A DNA stretch of 64,000 nt from Brevundimonas lutea (GCF_003704105.1 NZ_QUOQ01000004.1:372001-436000), one strand, 5' to 3'; counted from the first letter of the stretch, positions 1-9,561 are shown. Notes: generated by a model not told the origin, from the letters alone. Numbers and translations are program-made.

Positions 1-2
1 TG

Positions 3-425
3 CCCGCCGCGCGGATGGCCGAGAGCTTTCTGCGCGATGCGGGACTGGAGCCCAGCCTGGCGGATGGGGTGCTGACCTCTATCGATCCCCTGTTGATGCG
101 GGCGCTCGGCGGCGTGCGGCTGAGCGTTCCCTCGCGAGACGAAGCCGAGGCGCGCGATCTGCTAGCCCGGGCAGAGGCCGGCGAGTTCGCCACGCCCTTG
201 CCCCCCGAGGACGCCTTCGACAACGACGGCCCGGCCGTGCCGCGCCCCCTGGCGGTGGCCATGGCCGTGACCATGCCCGAGGGGGCCTATGGCGTCAGTC
301 GCCGCCCCGTCTCGAAGAACTGGGTGCGGACGACGGGAGTGGTTCTAGTGCTGATTATGCTGGCGACGCTGGCAGGGCTCGTGATCTTCGGCCTGGCGGC
401 CCGATTCTCAGCCCTGTTCGGGTGA
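3..425 (+). CDS. DUF2007-like membrane-anchored protein, 5' truncated
   Basis: The reading frame is open to the window edge, and the first ATG at position 15 is probably internal. The N-terminal part reads like the DUF2007 'putative signal transducing' fold: an LxDAGLEPSLAD segment, then GGVRLSVP, then a DEAEARDLLARA helix. In that family about 15 more residues normally precede this point, so the true start lies outside the window. A single hydrophobic segment (about residues 107-128 counted from the ATG) near the C-terminus would anchor it in the inner membrane. No biochemical role is established for the family. It converges on the MFS gene on the opposite strand and overlaps its end by a few bases. 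Confidence 0.6.
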   Translation, partial: PAARMAESFLRDAGLEPSLADGVLTSIDPLLMRALGGVRLSVPSRDEAEARDLLARAEAGEFATPLPPEDAFDNDGPAVPRPLAVAMAVTMPEGAYGVSRRPVSKNWVRTTGVVLVLIMLATLAGLVIFGLAARFSALFG

Positions 426-1667
426 CGAAGACGGCAGATCCCGAGAGCGAAACAGCCGCCCGCCCTCGGCCCACAGCACGATGCCGATGGCGATCGCGCC
501 GCACACGGTGAAGCCGAGCGCCATGGGTGTGACCGAGCCATCGAAATGCTGGCCGATGTAGAAGCCGGTCAGGGCGCCGATCACCGAGGACACCGTGCCC
601 TGGACCGACGAGGCGGTGCCCGCGATATGGCCCAGCGGCTCCATCGCCATGGCTCCGAAATTCCCCGCGACGAAGCCGAAGCAGAACATCACCAGGGTCT
701 GCATGACGGTGAAGGTGACGATGTTCTCGAACCCCGTCAGCGTCAGGATCAGGTGGATCGCCGACAACACAGTGAAGCCGATCAGGGCGGTGTGCGACAG
801 CAGGCGGGTGCCCAGCCGCTCGACCAGCTTGGCGTTGATCAGACTGGCCGCCGCGATGCCCGAGGCGATGACAGCGAAGATGATGGGAAACAGCGCCTCC
901 TGCCGGAACACGTCGGCGAAGATCTGCTGGCTGGAATTGATGAAGCCGAACAGACAGCCCATCAGCATGGTCGATCCCAGCATGTAGCCGACCGCCACCC
1001 GCGTGGTCAGGGTCTGGCGATAGGCGGCCATCAGCCGTCCAAACCGGATCGGCAGCCGATCCTCAGGCTTCAGCGTCTCGGGCAGACGGACCATCGCCCA
1101 GATCAGCACCGCCGCGCCCCAAACGCCCAGCACCGCGAAAATCGCCCGCCACGGCCCGAAGGCGACGATGGCGGCGCCCAGGGACGGCGCGATGACCGGC
1201 ACGCCCAGAAACACCAGGAAGGCCAGGCTCATGACCTGGGCCATGCGCCGGCCGCCATAGCAGTCGCGCACGATGGCCACCGCCAGCACCCGGGTCGAGG
1301 CCGCGCCCACGCCTTGAAGCACCCGCGCGATCAAGAGCGTCTCGAAGGAGGTCGCCATGGCGGCGAGAAAGCTGAACAGCACATAGAGACCGACGCCGAC
1401 GAACAGCAGCGGTCGCCGTCCGAAGCGATCGGCCAAGGGGCCGTAGAATAGCTGGGCGCCGCCGAAGCCGAGCAGATAGGCGGTGACCACCCACTGGCGG
1501 CTGTTGTCCTGAACCACGCCCAGCGCATCCCCGATGGCCGGGAGCGCGGGAAGCATGGAATCGATCGCCAGCGCATTCAGCGCCATCAGCATGGCCACGA
1601 GGGCCACCAGTTCCTTGAAGCCGAGCACGCGATCGGCGGGCGGCGGGGTCGTGCTCACGGCTGTCAT
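408..1667 (-). CDS. MFS multidrug exporter, Bcr/CflA type
   Basis: Predicted inner-membrane proton-drug antiporter of about 419 residues with twelve hydrophobic segments. The loop motif GPLADRFGRRPLL after TM2 is the MFS signature, and the opening LNALAIDSMLPALPAIG segment is typical of the Bcr/CflA (bicyclomycin/sulfonamide/chloramphenicol) branch. The frame is open further upstream to an ATG at 1751. I chose the ATG at 1667, just before the family-like N-terminus, because the extra 28 residues are basic and unlike family members. The ATG at 1676 is also possible, and none of the three has a good ribosome-binding site. Substrate cannot be told from sequence. The tRNA-Lys gene lies just upstream on the same strand. 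Confidence 0.85.
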   Translation of the reverse strand: MTAVSTTPPPADRVLGFKELVALVAMLMALNALAIDSMLPALPAIGDALGVVQDNSRQWVVTAYLLGFGGAQLFYGPLADRFGRRPLLFVGVGLYVLFSFLAAMATSFETLLIARVLQGVGAASTRVLAVAIVRDCYGGRRMAQVMSLAFLVFLGVPVIAPSLGAAIVAFGPWRAIFAVLGVWGAAVLIWAMVRLPETLKPEDRLPIRFGRLMAAYRQTLTTRVAVGYMLGSTMLMGCLFGFINSSQQIFADVFRQEALFPIIFAVIASGIAAASLINAKLVERLGTRLLSHTALIGFTVLSAIHLILTLTGFENIVTFTVMQTLVMFCFGFVAGNFGAMAMEPLGHIAGTASSVQGTVSSVIGALTGFYIGQHFDGSVTPMALGFTVCGAIAIGIVLWAEGGRLFRSRDLPSSSPEQG

Positions 1668-1777
1668 CCGATGCATAAGGGGGTTCGCATCTGCGAAAGG
1701 AAGGCCCAGGCGCGCGGAATTGTCGCGGAGACGCGACTTGGGCGCGAACATCTCGGCTCGAATTCAGGGGAGGACGA

Positions 1778-1853
<76 letters not shown>

Positions 1854-1993
1854 GATCCATCGGCGCTTCGGGCGGCGGGCCGTCCGAAGGGCGCTCCACA
1901 TACTGACTTGCGCCCGGTTGCGCAAGCGATTGGCGAAGATGGCTGACTTTTCCGGACGGCGGCCTATGGTCGCGGTCGGATCGGGAGGGGCGG

Positions 1994-2347
1994 ATGGCGA
2001 GGCGAGACTTGTCGGGTGCGGTCGATTTCGGGGTGCTGGAACGGATGACCGCCGGCGACGGCGAGGTTGGTGAGGAAGTGCTGGGCCTGTTCGTGGAGCA
2101 GTCCCGGATGTGGGCGGCCCTGCTCGATCCCGACGGCGAGGGATGGCGCGACGCCGCTCACACCCTGCGCGGCGCGGCGGCCGGCATCGGCGCCGCCGCC
2201 TTGGCCGAGGCGGGCGCGGCAGCCGAGGCGGCCGAACCGCCGGCGCATCACTCGGCGCTGGAGCGGGTTCGGCTGGAACTGGATCGCGCCCTGGCGGACG
2301 TTGCCGCCTACCGCCACGAACTCATGTTGCGCGGTCTGCGAGGCTAG
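1994..2347 (+). CDS. Hpt-domain-like histidine phosphotransfer protein
   Basis: A 117-residue, mostly helical protein. The segment [12 protein letters not shown] around residues 56-67 matches the Hpt phosphorylation motif HxLKGxAxxxG, with His56 the candidate phospho-acceptor and Arg in place of the usual Lys. Upstream 'LFVEQ' and downstream Ala-rich helices also fit the four-helix bundle. A GGGAGGGG ribosome-binding site lies 4 bases before the ATG. No kinase or response regulator is adjacent, so a partner cannot be named. It converges on metG, and the two stop codons share the four bases CTAG (2344-2347). The Ala-rich composition makes the domain call less certain. Confidence 0.6.
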   Translation: MARRDLSGAVDFGVLERMTAGDGEVGEEVLGLFVEQSRMWAALLDPDGEGWRDAAHTLRGAAAGIGAAALAEAGAAAEAAEPPAHHSALERVRLELDRALADVAAYRHELMLRGLRG

Positions 2348-4044
2348 GCCCCGCCGAACCGCTCCGCCCACTCCGCCACCTGGGCGTCCTCGATCTTGGC
2401 GAACAACACGCTCGGCGCCGACACTGTCTGACCCTTCGGCAGGGCGTCCAGCGATACGGCCCCGGCCTCGGGCCAGCTCAGGTCCTCCGCCCCTACGGTC
2501 GCGGCGATCCGCGCCGCCGTCTCGGGCATGACGGGGGCGGCCAGCCGGGCGAACAGGGCGACCAGGTTCAGGCCGGTGCGCACGCCCACGGCCGCCGCCT
2601 CGCGGTCGGTCTTCAGCGCGGTCCAGGGCGCCGCCTCCTGCAGATACTCATTGCCCCGCACCCAGACGGCGCGCAGGGCCTGGCAGGCCTTTCGGAACTC
2701 CATGGCCTCGAACTGGGCCTTGGCCTCGGCGATCCCGGCCCGGATATCTGCCTGAAGCGCCGCCTCCAGCGGCCCCGGCTCTCCGCCCTCCGGCACGACG
2801 CCGTCGAACTTGGATTCGGTGAACTTGACGATCCGGTTGACGAAATTGCCCAGCACATCGGCCAGATCCTTGTTGGTCGTCGACTGGAACTGCTCCCAGG
2901 TGAAGGCGGCGTCGGAATGCTCCGGCCCATAGGCCGTCAGGTGCCAGCGCCACACATCGGCCGGCGCGACCTCCAGCGCCTGATCCATGAACACGCCGCG
3001 CTTCTGGCTGGTCGAGAACTTGCCGCCGTACCAGTTCAGCCAGTTGAAGGCCTTCAGCTGGTCCACCGTCTTCCACGGCTCGCCCGAGCCGATGATCGTA
3101 GCGGGGAAGCTGACGGTGTGAAAGGCGACATTGTCCTTGCCCATGAACTGGACATAGCGGACCTGATCCGCGCCCTCGTCCGTCCGCCACCAGTCGCGCC
3201 AGGATGCGCCGGTCGCTTCCGCCCACTCCTCGGTGGCGGCGATGTATTCGATCGGCGCGTCGAACCAGACGTAGAAGACCTTGCCCTCCAGCCCCGGGCG
3301 CGGCCCGCCGTCGGGCCCCACCACCGGCACGCCCCACTTCAGGTCGCGCGTGATGCCCCGGTCGATCAGCCCCTCGTCCAGATGTTTGTTGGCGATGGCC
3401 TTGGCCAGCGGCTGCCAGTCGGCCTTTGAGTCCACCCACGCGCGGATGTCGTCGGCCAGCTTGGTCTGGAGCAGATACAGGTGCCGCGTGTCCCGCACCT
3501 CCAGGTTCCGCGACCCCGACACCGCAGAATAGGGCTCGATCAGATCGGTGGGGTCCAGCAGCCGCCCGCAGCTGTCGCACTGATCGCCCCGCGCGCCGAC
3601 GTGACCACAGTGCGGGCAGGTCCCTTCGACATAGCGGTCGGGCAGGAAGCGGCCGTCGTCGACCGAATAGATCATCCGGTCGACCCGCTCCTCGATGAAG
3701 CCGTTGTCCTCAAGCACACGCGCGAAATGCTGGGTCAGCCGCCGGTTTTGCGGCGACGACGACCGCCCGAACCAGTCATAGCTGAGGTTGAAGTCGGCCC
3801 CGGCGCGGCGCTGCACCTCGTGCTGCTCGTCGCAGTAGGTCTTGACGTCCTGGCCCGCCGCCGCGGCGGCCAGCTCGGCCGGGGTGCCGTGCTCGTCGGT
3901 GGCGCAGATGTAGAGGACGTCGTGGCCCTGCGCTCGCTTGAACCGCGCCCAGACATCGGCCGGCAGCATCGACCCCGCCAGATTGCCCAGGTGCTTGACG
4001 CCGTTGATATAGGGCAGGGCCGAGGTGATCAGGATGCGGGACAT
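2344..4044 (-). CDS. metG: Methionyl-tRNA synthetase
   Basis: Class I cytosolic aminoacyl-tRNA synthetase that charges tRNA-Met. In order: the HIGH-like motif as VKHLGN (residues 16-21) after the PYING segment, a zinc knuckle with Cys143, Cys146, Cys156 and Cys159 (CPHC...CDSC), the WFDAPIEYI core, and the KMSKS counterpart as KFSTS near residue 340. An anticodon-binding helical domain follows. At 566 residues it has no C-terminal tRNA-binding dimerisation domain, like other short alphaproteobacterial MetG forms. It appears monocistronic. Its stop codon overlaps that of the convergent Hpt-like gene. Confidence 0.96.
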   Translation of the reverse strand: MSRILITSALPYINGVKHLGNLAGSMLPADVWARFKRAQGHDVLYICATDEHGTPAELAAAAAGQDVKTYCDEQHEVQRRAGADFNLSYDWFGRSSSPQNRRLTQHFARVLEDNGFIEERVDRMIYSVDDGRFLPDRYVEGTCPHCGHVGARGDQCDSCGRLLDPTDLIEPYSAVSGSRNLEVRDTRHLYLLQTKLADDIRAWVDSKADWQPLAKAIANKHLDEGLIDRGITRDLKWGVPVVGPDGGPRPGLEGKVFYVWFDAPIEYIAATEEWAEATGASWRDWWRTDEGADQVRYVQFMGKDNVAFHTVSFPATIIGSGEPWKTVDQLKAFNWLNWYGGKFSTSQKRGVFMDQALEVAPADVWRWHLTAYGPEHSDAAFTWEQFQSTTNKDLADVLGNFVNRIVKFTESKFDGVVPEGGEPGPLEAALQADIRAGIAEAKAQFEAMEFRKACQALRAVWVRGNEYLQEAAPWTALKTDREAAAVGVRTGLNLVALFARLAAPVMPETAARIAATVGAEDLSWPEAGAVSLDALPKGQTVSAPSVLFAKIEDAQVAEWAERFGGA

Positions 4045-4098
4045 GGAAACGCTTCAGCTTCGGGAAGCGGTCGATATAGGCGGAATGGCCGCCGCGAC

Positions 4099-5478
4099 CT
4101 AGCCCGCCGCCATGTTCTGCGGCGACTGCTTCTCCTTCAGGGTGACCAGCTCCTCGGCCGCCGTCGGATGCACCGCGCAGGTGGCGTCGAACTGGGCCTT
4201 GGTCAGGCCGGCCTTCACCGCGATCGCCGCCAGCTGGATCATCTCCGGAGCCTCGGGCCCGACGATATGGACGCCCACCACCCGCTGGGTGTCGGCATCC
4301 ACCACCAGCTTCATCAGCATCCGCTCGTCCGAGCCGGTAAAGGCGTATTTCATCGGCCGGAACCGGGTCAGATAGACGTCCACCCCCTTTGCACAGCTGT
4401 GGCGCGCCTCGGCTTCGGTCAGGCCGACCACCCCCACCGGCGGCTGGCTGAACACCGCCGTCGCCACCGCCTCGTAGTCGAAGTGCTGCGGGGTATCGCG
4501 ATAGACCGTCTCGTGGAACGCCACCGCCTCGCGGATCGCCACCGGCGTCAGGTTCATACGGTCGGTGACGTCGCCGATGGCCCAGATGTTGTCGACGCTG
4601 GTGCGCGAGAACTCGTCGACGCAGACCGCGCCATTGTCGTCCAGCCGCACGCCCGCCGTCTCCAGCCCGAGACCCTTCACATGGGGAACCCGGCCTGTGG
4701 CGAACATCACCACGTCGGTCTCGATCTGGTGGCCGTTCTCCAGCTTGTTCAGAATCCCCGTCGCCGTCTTCTCCAGGCTCTCGTGCTGGCAGCCCAGAAT
4801 GACCTTGATGCCGCGCTTTTCGATCTCGCCCGCCAGATGCGCCCGCACGTCGTCGTCAAAGCCGCGCAGAATGTTCGGCCCGCGATAGATCAGGGTCGTC
4901 TCCACCCCCAGCCCCGCGAAGATCCCCGCGAACTCCACCGCGATATAGCCGCCGCCCGCGATCAGGATCCGCTTGGGCAACTCCGGCAGGTGGAAGGCTT
5001 CTTCGGACGTAATCGCATGCTCAATCCCTGGCAGGTCTTCGGGAACCCACGGCCGGCCGCCGGTGGCGATCAGGATTCGCTCCGCCGTCACCGTCTTCTT
5101 GCCGACGATCTCCACCGTATGCGCGTCCTTCAGCACCGCGCGGCCGTGGAAAAGCTCGACCCCCGCCTTGCCCAGGTTCGCGGCGTACAGCCCCGACAGC
5201 CGGGCGATCTCCACGTCCTTGGCCTCCAGAAAGGTCTTCCAGTCAAAGGTCGCCTGAACGTCCCAGCCATAGCCGCGCGCGATCTCGAACTGGTGCGTGA
5301 AGTCACTGGCCATCACCATGAACTTCTTGGGCACGCAGCCCCGGATCACGCAGGTGCCGCCCACCCGGTGCTCCTCGGCGATGGCGACCCGCTTGCCGCC
5401 CAGCGCCGTCAGCCGCGACGCCCGCACCCCGCCAGAGCCCGCGCCGATGACGAAGAGGTCGTAGTCGTACTGGCTCAC
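4099..5478 (-). CDS. gor: Glutathione-disulfide reductase
   Basis: FAD- and NADPH-dependent cytosolic enzyme of 459 residues that reduces oxidised glutathione. The FAD-binding GAGSGGVRA is at about residues 12-20. The redox-active disulfide is in GGTCVIRGCVPKK (Cys43, Cys48). The NADPH-binding AGGGYIAVEFAG and the FAD-binding IWAIGDVTD follow. The C-terminal CAVHPTAAEELVT carries the catalytic His-Glu pair. The RGCVPKK form and the overall layout favour glutathione reductase over dihydrolipoamide or mercuric reductase. It lies 54 bases from metG on the same strand, so co-transcription is possible but not shown. Confidence 0.93.
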   Translation of the reverse strand: MSQYDYDLFVIGAGSGGVRASRLTALGGKRVAIAEEHRVGGTCVIRGCVPKKFMVMASDFTHQFEIARGYGWDVQATFDWKTFLEAKDVEIARLSGLYAANLGKAGVELFHGRAVLKDAHTVEIVGKKTVTAERILIATGGRPWVPEDLPGIEHAITSEEAFHLPELPKRILIAGGGYIAVEFAGIFAGLGVETTLIYRGPNILRGFDDDVRAHLAGEIEKRGIKVILGCQHESLEKTATGILNKLENGHQIETDVVMFATGRVPHVKGLGLETAGVRLDDNGAVCVDEFSRTSVDNIWAIGDVTDRMNLTPVAIREAVAFHETVYRDTPQHFDYEAVATAVFSQPPVGVVGLTEAEARHSCAKGVDVYLTRFRPMKYAFTGSDERMLMKLVVDADTQRVVGVHIVGPEAPEMIQLAAIAVKAGLTKAQFDATCAVHPTAAEELVTLKEKQSPQNMAAG

Positions 5479-5538
5479 GCGGGCGGTCCTTCCTGAAGCG
5501 AGGGCCTCAGTTAGGCGGCTCGCCCCGTCGGGGCAACG

Positions 5539-5796
5539 TCAGCCGCCGCTGGGCAGGAAGGGCGAGAAGGTGATGACGGTGAAAGTGTCGCGGATGTGGG
5601 GCCGCGTCTGGACCACCTTGGTGACGAAGGTTCCGATGTCGGCGTCCTTGGACAGATTGAACTTGGCCAGCAGGTCGTACTGGCCCGAGGTGGAATAGAC
5701 TTCCGAGACGTTCTCGACATTGTCCACGATGTCGGCGGCCACGTCGTTGGCGTGGCCCAGCTCGCATTTGATGAAGACGAAGATGGCGGTCATCAT
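5539..5796 (-). CDS. Lrp/AsnC ligand-binding-domain protein without DNA-binding domain
   Basis: A stand-alone 85-residue protein with the alpha/beta Lrp-AsnC effector-binding (RAM) fold. It starts AIFVFIKCELGHANDVAADI, continues with the STSGQYDLLAKF beta strand, and ends with TRPHIRDTFTVITF. It lacks the helix-turn-helix found in full-length Lrp regulators, as do similar short proteins in many alphaproteobacteria. The start at 5796 is supported by GGGAG eight bases upstream; a second in-frame ATG follows directly. It is divergent from the hydrolase gene at 5863. Such proteins can bind amino acids or form mixed oligomers with full Lrp proteins, but its role here is unknown. Confidence 0.85.
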   Translation of the reverse strand: MMTAIFVFIKCELGHANDVAADIVDNVENVSEVYSTSGQYDLLAKFNLSKDADIGTFVTKVVQTRPHIRDTFTVITFSPFLPSGG

Positions 5797-5862
5797 GGCG
5801 GCGGCTCCCGGCGTGGCGTCGGCCGTGCTTAGCCGATGCCGACGGGACGGGTAAGGGCGCGC

Positions 5863-6639
5863 ATGGATCTCGAGGCCGAATACAACAACCGCGCCCGCGT
5901 GCCCGGCCATCCGGCGGTGATCGCCCGCTGGAGGCGTGACGCCGAAGCGGCGCGCGGCGCCCATCCGCCACGCCCCCGTCCCTATGGCGCGTCCGAGCGC
6001 GGGGTGATCGACCTGTTCGACGTCGGGCCGGACCGGCCCTGGGTCGTGTTCCTGCATGGCGGCTACTGGCAGGCGCTGGGTCGCGAGGATTTCAGCTGGG
6101 TGGCGCCGCCGCTGATGGCGCACGGACTGAACGTGGCGATCCCGAGTTACGATCTCGCGCCGGACTGTCCGCTGGACGCCATCCTGCGCGGGATCGGCGC
6201 CATGGCTGCGGCGCTACGGGCGGAGACGGGCCAGACGCCGGTCGTCGTCGGGCATTCCGCCGGAGGACATATGGCGGCCTGGCTGGTGGCCGACATGCAG
6301 GCGCGGTCGGCGCTGGCGATCTCGGGCGTGTTCGAGCTGGAGCCGCTGGTCTCGACATCACTGAATGCTGCGCTGTGCCTGGACCGGGAGACCGCGCGCG
6401 ACCTGTCGGCTTCGGCGCGAACGCCGCCGGCCGGCGCGGTCCTCGACTGCTGGGTCGGGGCCGAGGAAAGCCGCGAATTCCTGCGCCAGAGCCGCGACAT
6501 GGCCGACCGATGGGCGGGACTCGGAGCGACGACGCGATTCGAGTCCATGGCGGGCGCGGACCATTTCAGCGTGCTCGATCCGCTGGGCGACGCCGACAGC
6601 CCCCTGTTGCGCCGCTTAGTGGAGATGGCGGGCGCCTGA
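5863..6639 (+). CDS. Alpha/beta hydrolase, arylformamidase-like
   Basis: A 258-residue alpha/beta hydrolase. The oxyanion-hole motif HGGYW (about residues 65-69) and the nucleophile elbow GHSAGGH (about 130-136, Ser in GxSxG) are the pattern of kynurenine-formamidase-like and related esterases. His in GADHFSVLDPL near the C-terminus is the probable third triad member. The opening DLEAEYNNRARVP segment is also usual in this subfamily. The frame extends upstream to ATG 5836. I prefer 5863 because AAGGG lies about six bases before it. There are no tryptophan-degradation genes nearby, so the substrate is open. Confidence 0.8.
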   Translation: MDLEAEYNNRARVPGHPAVIARWRRDAEAARGAHPPRPRPYGASERGVIDLFDVGPDRPWVVFLHGGYWQALGREDFSWVAPPLMAHGLNVAIPSYDLAPDCPLDAILRGIGAMAAALRAETGQTPVVVGHSAGGHMAAWLVADMQARSALAISGVFELEPLVSTSLNAALCLDRETARDLSASARTPPAGAVLDCWVGAEESREFLRQSRDMADRWAGLGATTRFESMAGADHFSVLDPLGDADSPLLRRLVEMAGA

Positions 6640-6687
6640 ACCCGCGGGCTAGATGACGACCGCGCCTTGCTGCGCTAGGAACCTCGT

Positions 6688-7362
6688 ATGCCCCATCACG
6701 ACCGCGCCAGCATCCTGACCGCCCTGGAGAGCCAGGGGGTCGTTCCGGTCTTCTATCACGCCGACCCCGAGGTCTGCCTGAACGTGATCCGGGCGGCGGC
6801 GAAGGGCGGGGCCAGGGCGATCGAATTCACCAACCGTGGCGACTTCGCCTGCGACCTGTTCGGTGAGGTGGCGCGCGAGCTGTCGCGCACGGACCCGGAC
6901 ATCATCCTGGGCATCGGCTCTGTGGTCGAGGCGGGCACGGCGTCGCTCTATCTGAACCGGGCGGCCCGATTCGTAGTCAGCCCGTGCCTCGTTCCCGAGG
7001 TGGCCAAGGTCTGCAACCGGCGCCTTGTCCCCTATTTCCCCGGCTGCGGCTCGGTCAGCGAGATCGGCCAGGCGCACGAGCTGGGATGCGACCTGGTCAA
7101 GCTGTTCCCGGGCGCGTCGGTCGGCGGGCCCGACTTCGTCAAGGCGGTGATGGGGCCGATGCCCTGGGCCAAGATCATGCCGACCGGCGGAGTCGATCCG
7201 GACGCGGCCTCGATCGCCAGATGGTTTGGGGCCGGCATCGTGGCGGCAGGCATGGGCTCGAAACTGATTACCGACAAGGCGGTCAAGGCCGGCGACTGGG
7301 CAGGGATCGAGGCGTCGGTGCGTCAGGCGGTCGAGGCGGTGGCGGCATTCCGCAAGGGCTAG
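6688..7362 (+). CDS. eda: 2-dehydro-3-deoxy-phosphogluconate aldolase (KDPG aldolase)
   Basis: Class I aldolase of 224 residues that cleaves KDPG to pyruvate and glyceraldehyde 3-phosphate, the last step of the Entner-Doudoroff pathway. The Schiff-base lysine is in DLVKLFPG (Lys138), with Glu46 in AIEFTNRG and the phosphate-binding PTGGVDPD loop. The family also accepts 4-hydroxy-2-oxoglutarate. The other pathway genes (zwf, pgl, edd, glk) sit together 42-48 kb downstream, so eda is unlinked. It has 48 bases to the upstream hydrolase gene. Its stop codon shares CTAG with a small reverse-strand reading frame (7359-7362). Confidence 0.92.
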   Translation: MPHHDRASILTALESQGVVPVFYHADPEVCLNVIRAAAKGGARAIEFTNRGDFACDLFGEVARELSRTDPDIILGIGSVVEAGTASLYLNRAARFVVSPCLVPEVAKVCNRRLVPYFPGCGSVSEIGQAHELGCDLVKLFPGASVGGPDFVKAVMGPMPWAKIMPTGGVDPDAASIARWFGAGIVAAGMGSKLITDKAVKAGDWAGIEASVRQAVEAVAAFRKG

Positions 7363-7547
7363 ATCCAGGCTCCAAGGCGATCGCCTCCGGACCCTGTGTC
7401 CGACAGCCAGCCCACCGGGCGAGAAGCCGAGACCGTGTTGGGGGTCGAGATCTCGGCTTCCCGCGCCTGAACCTCGCGGCTCAGACCGGCGTCGGGCGCG
7501 GCGTCGGTGGTCGCGCGACCCGCAGGGGACTGGAGGGGATCCGTGTC
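7359..7547 (-). CDS. Small hypothetical protein
   Basis: A possible 62-residue reading frame starting at ATG 7547; an in-frame ATG at 7595 would give 78 residues. By hand count roughly four-fifths of third codon positions are G or C, like the neighbouring genes. The product is rich in Asp, Ala, Ser and Thr, has no hydrophobic segment, and matches nothing I know. The frame fills a gap of almost 300 bases between eda and the next gene, and its stop overlaps the eda stop in the same CTAG arrangement seen at two better-supported gene ends here. No ribosome-binding site is convincing, so it may be chance. Confidence 0.35.
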   Translation of the reverse strand, partial: DTDPLQSPAGRATTDAAPDAGLSREVQAREAEISTPNTVSASRPVGWLSDTGSGGDRLGAWI

Positions 7548-7658
7548 CATGTCGCGAGAGTGCTCCCCGGCGATTAACGGCGCGGCAACGGACACGCTTA
7601 ACGCGCATCATCCCTCGTTGCGGTCGACAGGCGTTCGCCGTCGGGCGATAGGGCGGAG

Positions 7659-9560
7659 ATGGGGACCGATGCGTCGATCACATCGCTGCTTGCCGAAGCC
7701 GAGCGCCGGGCCAACAGCGATGCCGGTGCGGCTATCGCGACGTTGGAGGCGGTGCTGGCGCGCGAGCCTGCCCATGCGGTGGCCGCAATCCGATTGGGGC
7801 GGCTGAAGCTGGCGGCAGGAGAAGCGGATGCGGCGGCATCCCTGGCCGACCGGGCGTTGGAGGCCGAGCCGGGCAACCGGTGGGCGCTGATCCTCAAGGG
7901 TCAGGCGGCCGAGGCTGCCGATCGACCGGACGACGCGCACGAAGCGTGGTCTCGACTGGCCGCTGTGTCCGGCGCGCCGGCGATCGGGGCTTTCAAGCCG
8001 ACAGCCGGCGAGACGGCCTATCGCACCGGCGTCGCGCGGGCGCGACGACGACACGAGACTCCGGAAAACCCGGCCGCTCTGATCGCGGATGAGGAGCCGG
8101 AGTCGCTTTTGGCGCGGATCGACGCCCTGATCCGGATCGCCGACGTGCCGAACCTGGAAAGGCTGTGGCGGGCCCTGCCCACGGGACCGGTCCGCGACTA
8201 TCTGGATTTTCGCCTCTGGTTCCGGATGCAGGCCTATGCTGAGCCGCTTGCTCTTGCGGAGACGTTGATCGCGGCTCCCGAACTCGCCACCCGGCGCGGC
8301 GAAATTCAGGGGCTGGCGGCGCGCGCCGCCCTTATGCTGGAAGACGCCCACGCGATCGCGCGCTGGGTGCCGGCGACCGATCCCCCTCCCCCGGCCAATC
8401 CCCAGCGGCTGCTCAACGCAGTGTGGCGCAGCGACCCAGAGCGCGGTCTGCGACTGGCGCGGCGCATCGCCTATTCGCCCGCCGAGTCCAGCAATGCCGA
8501 GGGGCTGCACGTCTTTCTCCCCCTGCTCCGAGACGACCCTGACAAGGCCAAGGCCCATCTGGAAACGCACCTGACGCGTCACGCCGCGCTGAAGACCCGG
8601 CCGACGATCGAGCTGACCATGGCGGCGGCCTCGGTCGCCTGGACCCAGGGGCGATGGCGCGACTATGCCCGCGCCTTCGCCGCCTATTTCGACGGGTTCG
8701 GGCTGGAAAATCCGGTGGCCGACGACGGCCGGCCGCTACGCTTCGACCGCTTGGCCGTGCATGGCCTGGAGCGACGACGCGAGGGGCCGCTGGTCAGCGT
8801 CATCATCACGGTGTTCAACGCCGAACCGACGCTGTCCTATGCGCTGACATCGCTGCTGGATCAGACCCACGCAAATCTTGAAGTTCTGGCCGTCGACGAC
8901 CTGTCGACCGACGGCACCCTGGCGATGCTCAGGGCGGCCGCCGAGCGCGACCCGCGCATCACCGTCATCGCCAACGACCGCAACCTTGGCACCTATGTCT
9001 CTAAGACTCGCGCGCTGGAGCGGGCGACCGGAGACTACTGGGTCTGTCACGACGGCGACGACTGGGCCCACCCGCGTCGGATCGAACGCCATGTGGCGGT
9101 GATGGAGGCCGACCCGACGCTGGTGGCCACGCGGTCGAACTGGCTGCGGATCGATGCCGAGGGCATGCCGTTCATCCGCCGCACCTCGGGCGGCTGGACC
9201 CACATCAACCCGGGCTCACCCTTCTACCGCCGACGTGAGGTGCTGGATGGGGTTGGCGTCTATGACCGGGTGCGGATCGACGGCGACCTGGATCACTGGC
9301 GTCGGGCGCTGGATCACTTCGGGCCGGAGCGTTTGGCGCAGCTGAGGCAACCGCTGACCCTGGGACTGCTGCACGCCGGCTCGCTGACTCGGTCCGGCTC
9401 CGGCGCTCAGAACGACGAGCACTATTCGCCGCCGCGTTCGGCCTATCGTTACGCCGGATTGCAGTGGCGGCGCGCTCAGGTCGATCGTGGCGATCTGAAG
9501 CTGACCGGCGAGCCCGGACCGCGACCGTTCCCGGCGCCGGATGGCATGGCGGTCGACTGA
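7659..9560 (+). CDS. TPR-like plus family 2 glycosyltransferase
   Basis: A 633-residue two-part protein. Residues 1 to about 370 are helical and Ala-rich, with TPR-like periodicity at the start (ALITLEAVL..., LADRALEAEPGN...). From about residue 380 a GT-A family 2 domain begins (VSVIITVFNAEPTL, LLDQTHANLEVLAVDD). The nucleotide-sugar/metal-binding acidic cluster HDGDDW is near residue 465. No membrane segment is visible, so it is probably cytoplasmic and acts on a lipid-linked or protein acceptor. Donor and acceptor are unknown. GGAG sits directly against the ATG, so the exact start is uncertain. The gene is followed by a REP-like element. Confidence 0.8.
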   Translation: MGTDASITSLLAEAERRANSDAGAAIATLEAVLAREPAHAVAAIRLGRLKLAAGEADAAASLADRALEAEPGNRWALILKGQAAEAADRPDDAHEAWSRLAAVSGAPAIGAFKPTAGETAYRTGVARARRRHETPENPAALIADEEPESLLARIDALIRIADVPNLERLWRALPTGPVRDYLDFRLWFRMQAYAEPLALAETLIAAPELATRRGEIQGLAARAALMLEDAHAIARWVPATDPPPPANPQRLLNAVWRSDPERGLRLARRIAYSPAESSNAEGLHVFLPLLRDDPDKAKAHLETHLTRHAALKTRPTIELTMAAASVAWTQGRWRDYARAFAAYFDGFGLENPVADDGRPLRFDRLAVHGLERRREGPLVSVIITVFNAEPTLSYALTSLLDQTHANLEVLAVDDLSTDGTLAMLRAAAERDPRITVIANDRNLGTYVSKTRALERATGDYWVCHDGDDWAHPRRIERHVAVMEADPTLVATRSNWLRIDAEGMPFIRRTSGGWTHINPGSPFYRRREVLDGVGVYDRVRIDGDLDHWRRALDHFGPERLAQLRQPLTLGLLHAGSLTRSGSGAQNDEHYSPPRSAYRYAGLQWRRAQVDRGDLKLTGEPGPRPFPAPDGMAVD

Positions 9561-9561
9561 T

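Noticed and set aside
3481..5496. Long antisense open frame over metG and gor
   Set aside because: A His/Arg/Gln-rich shadow of high-GC genes; the opposite strand carries full catalytic motifs.
7574..7606. Two TTAACG sequences suggestive of a CtrA box
   Set aside because: The spacing is about 20 bases, not the 7 bases of a CtrA site.
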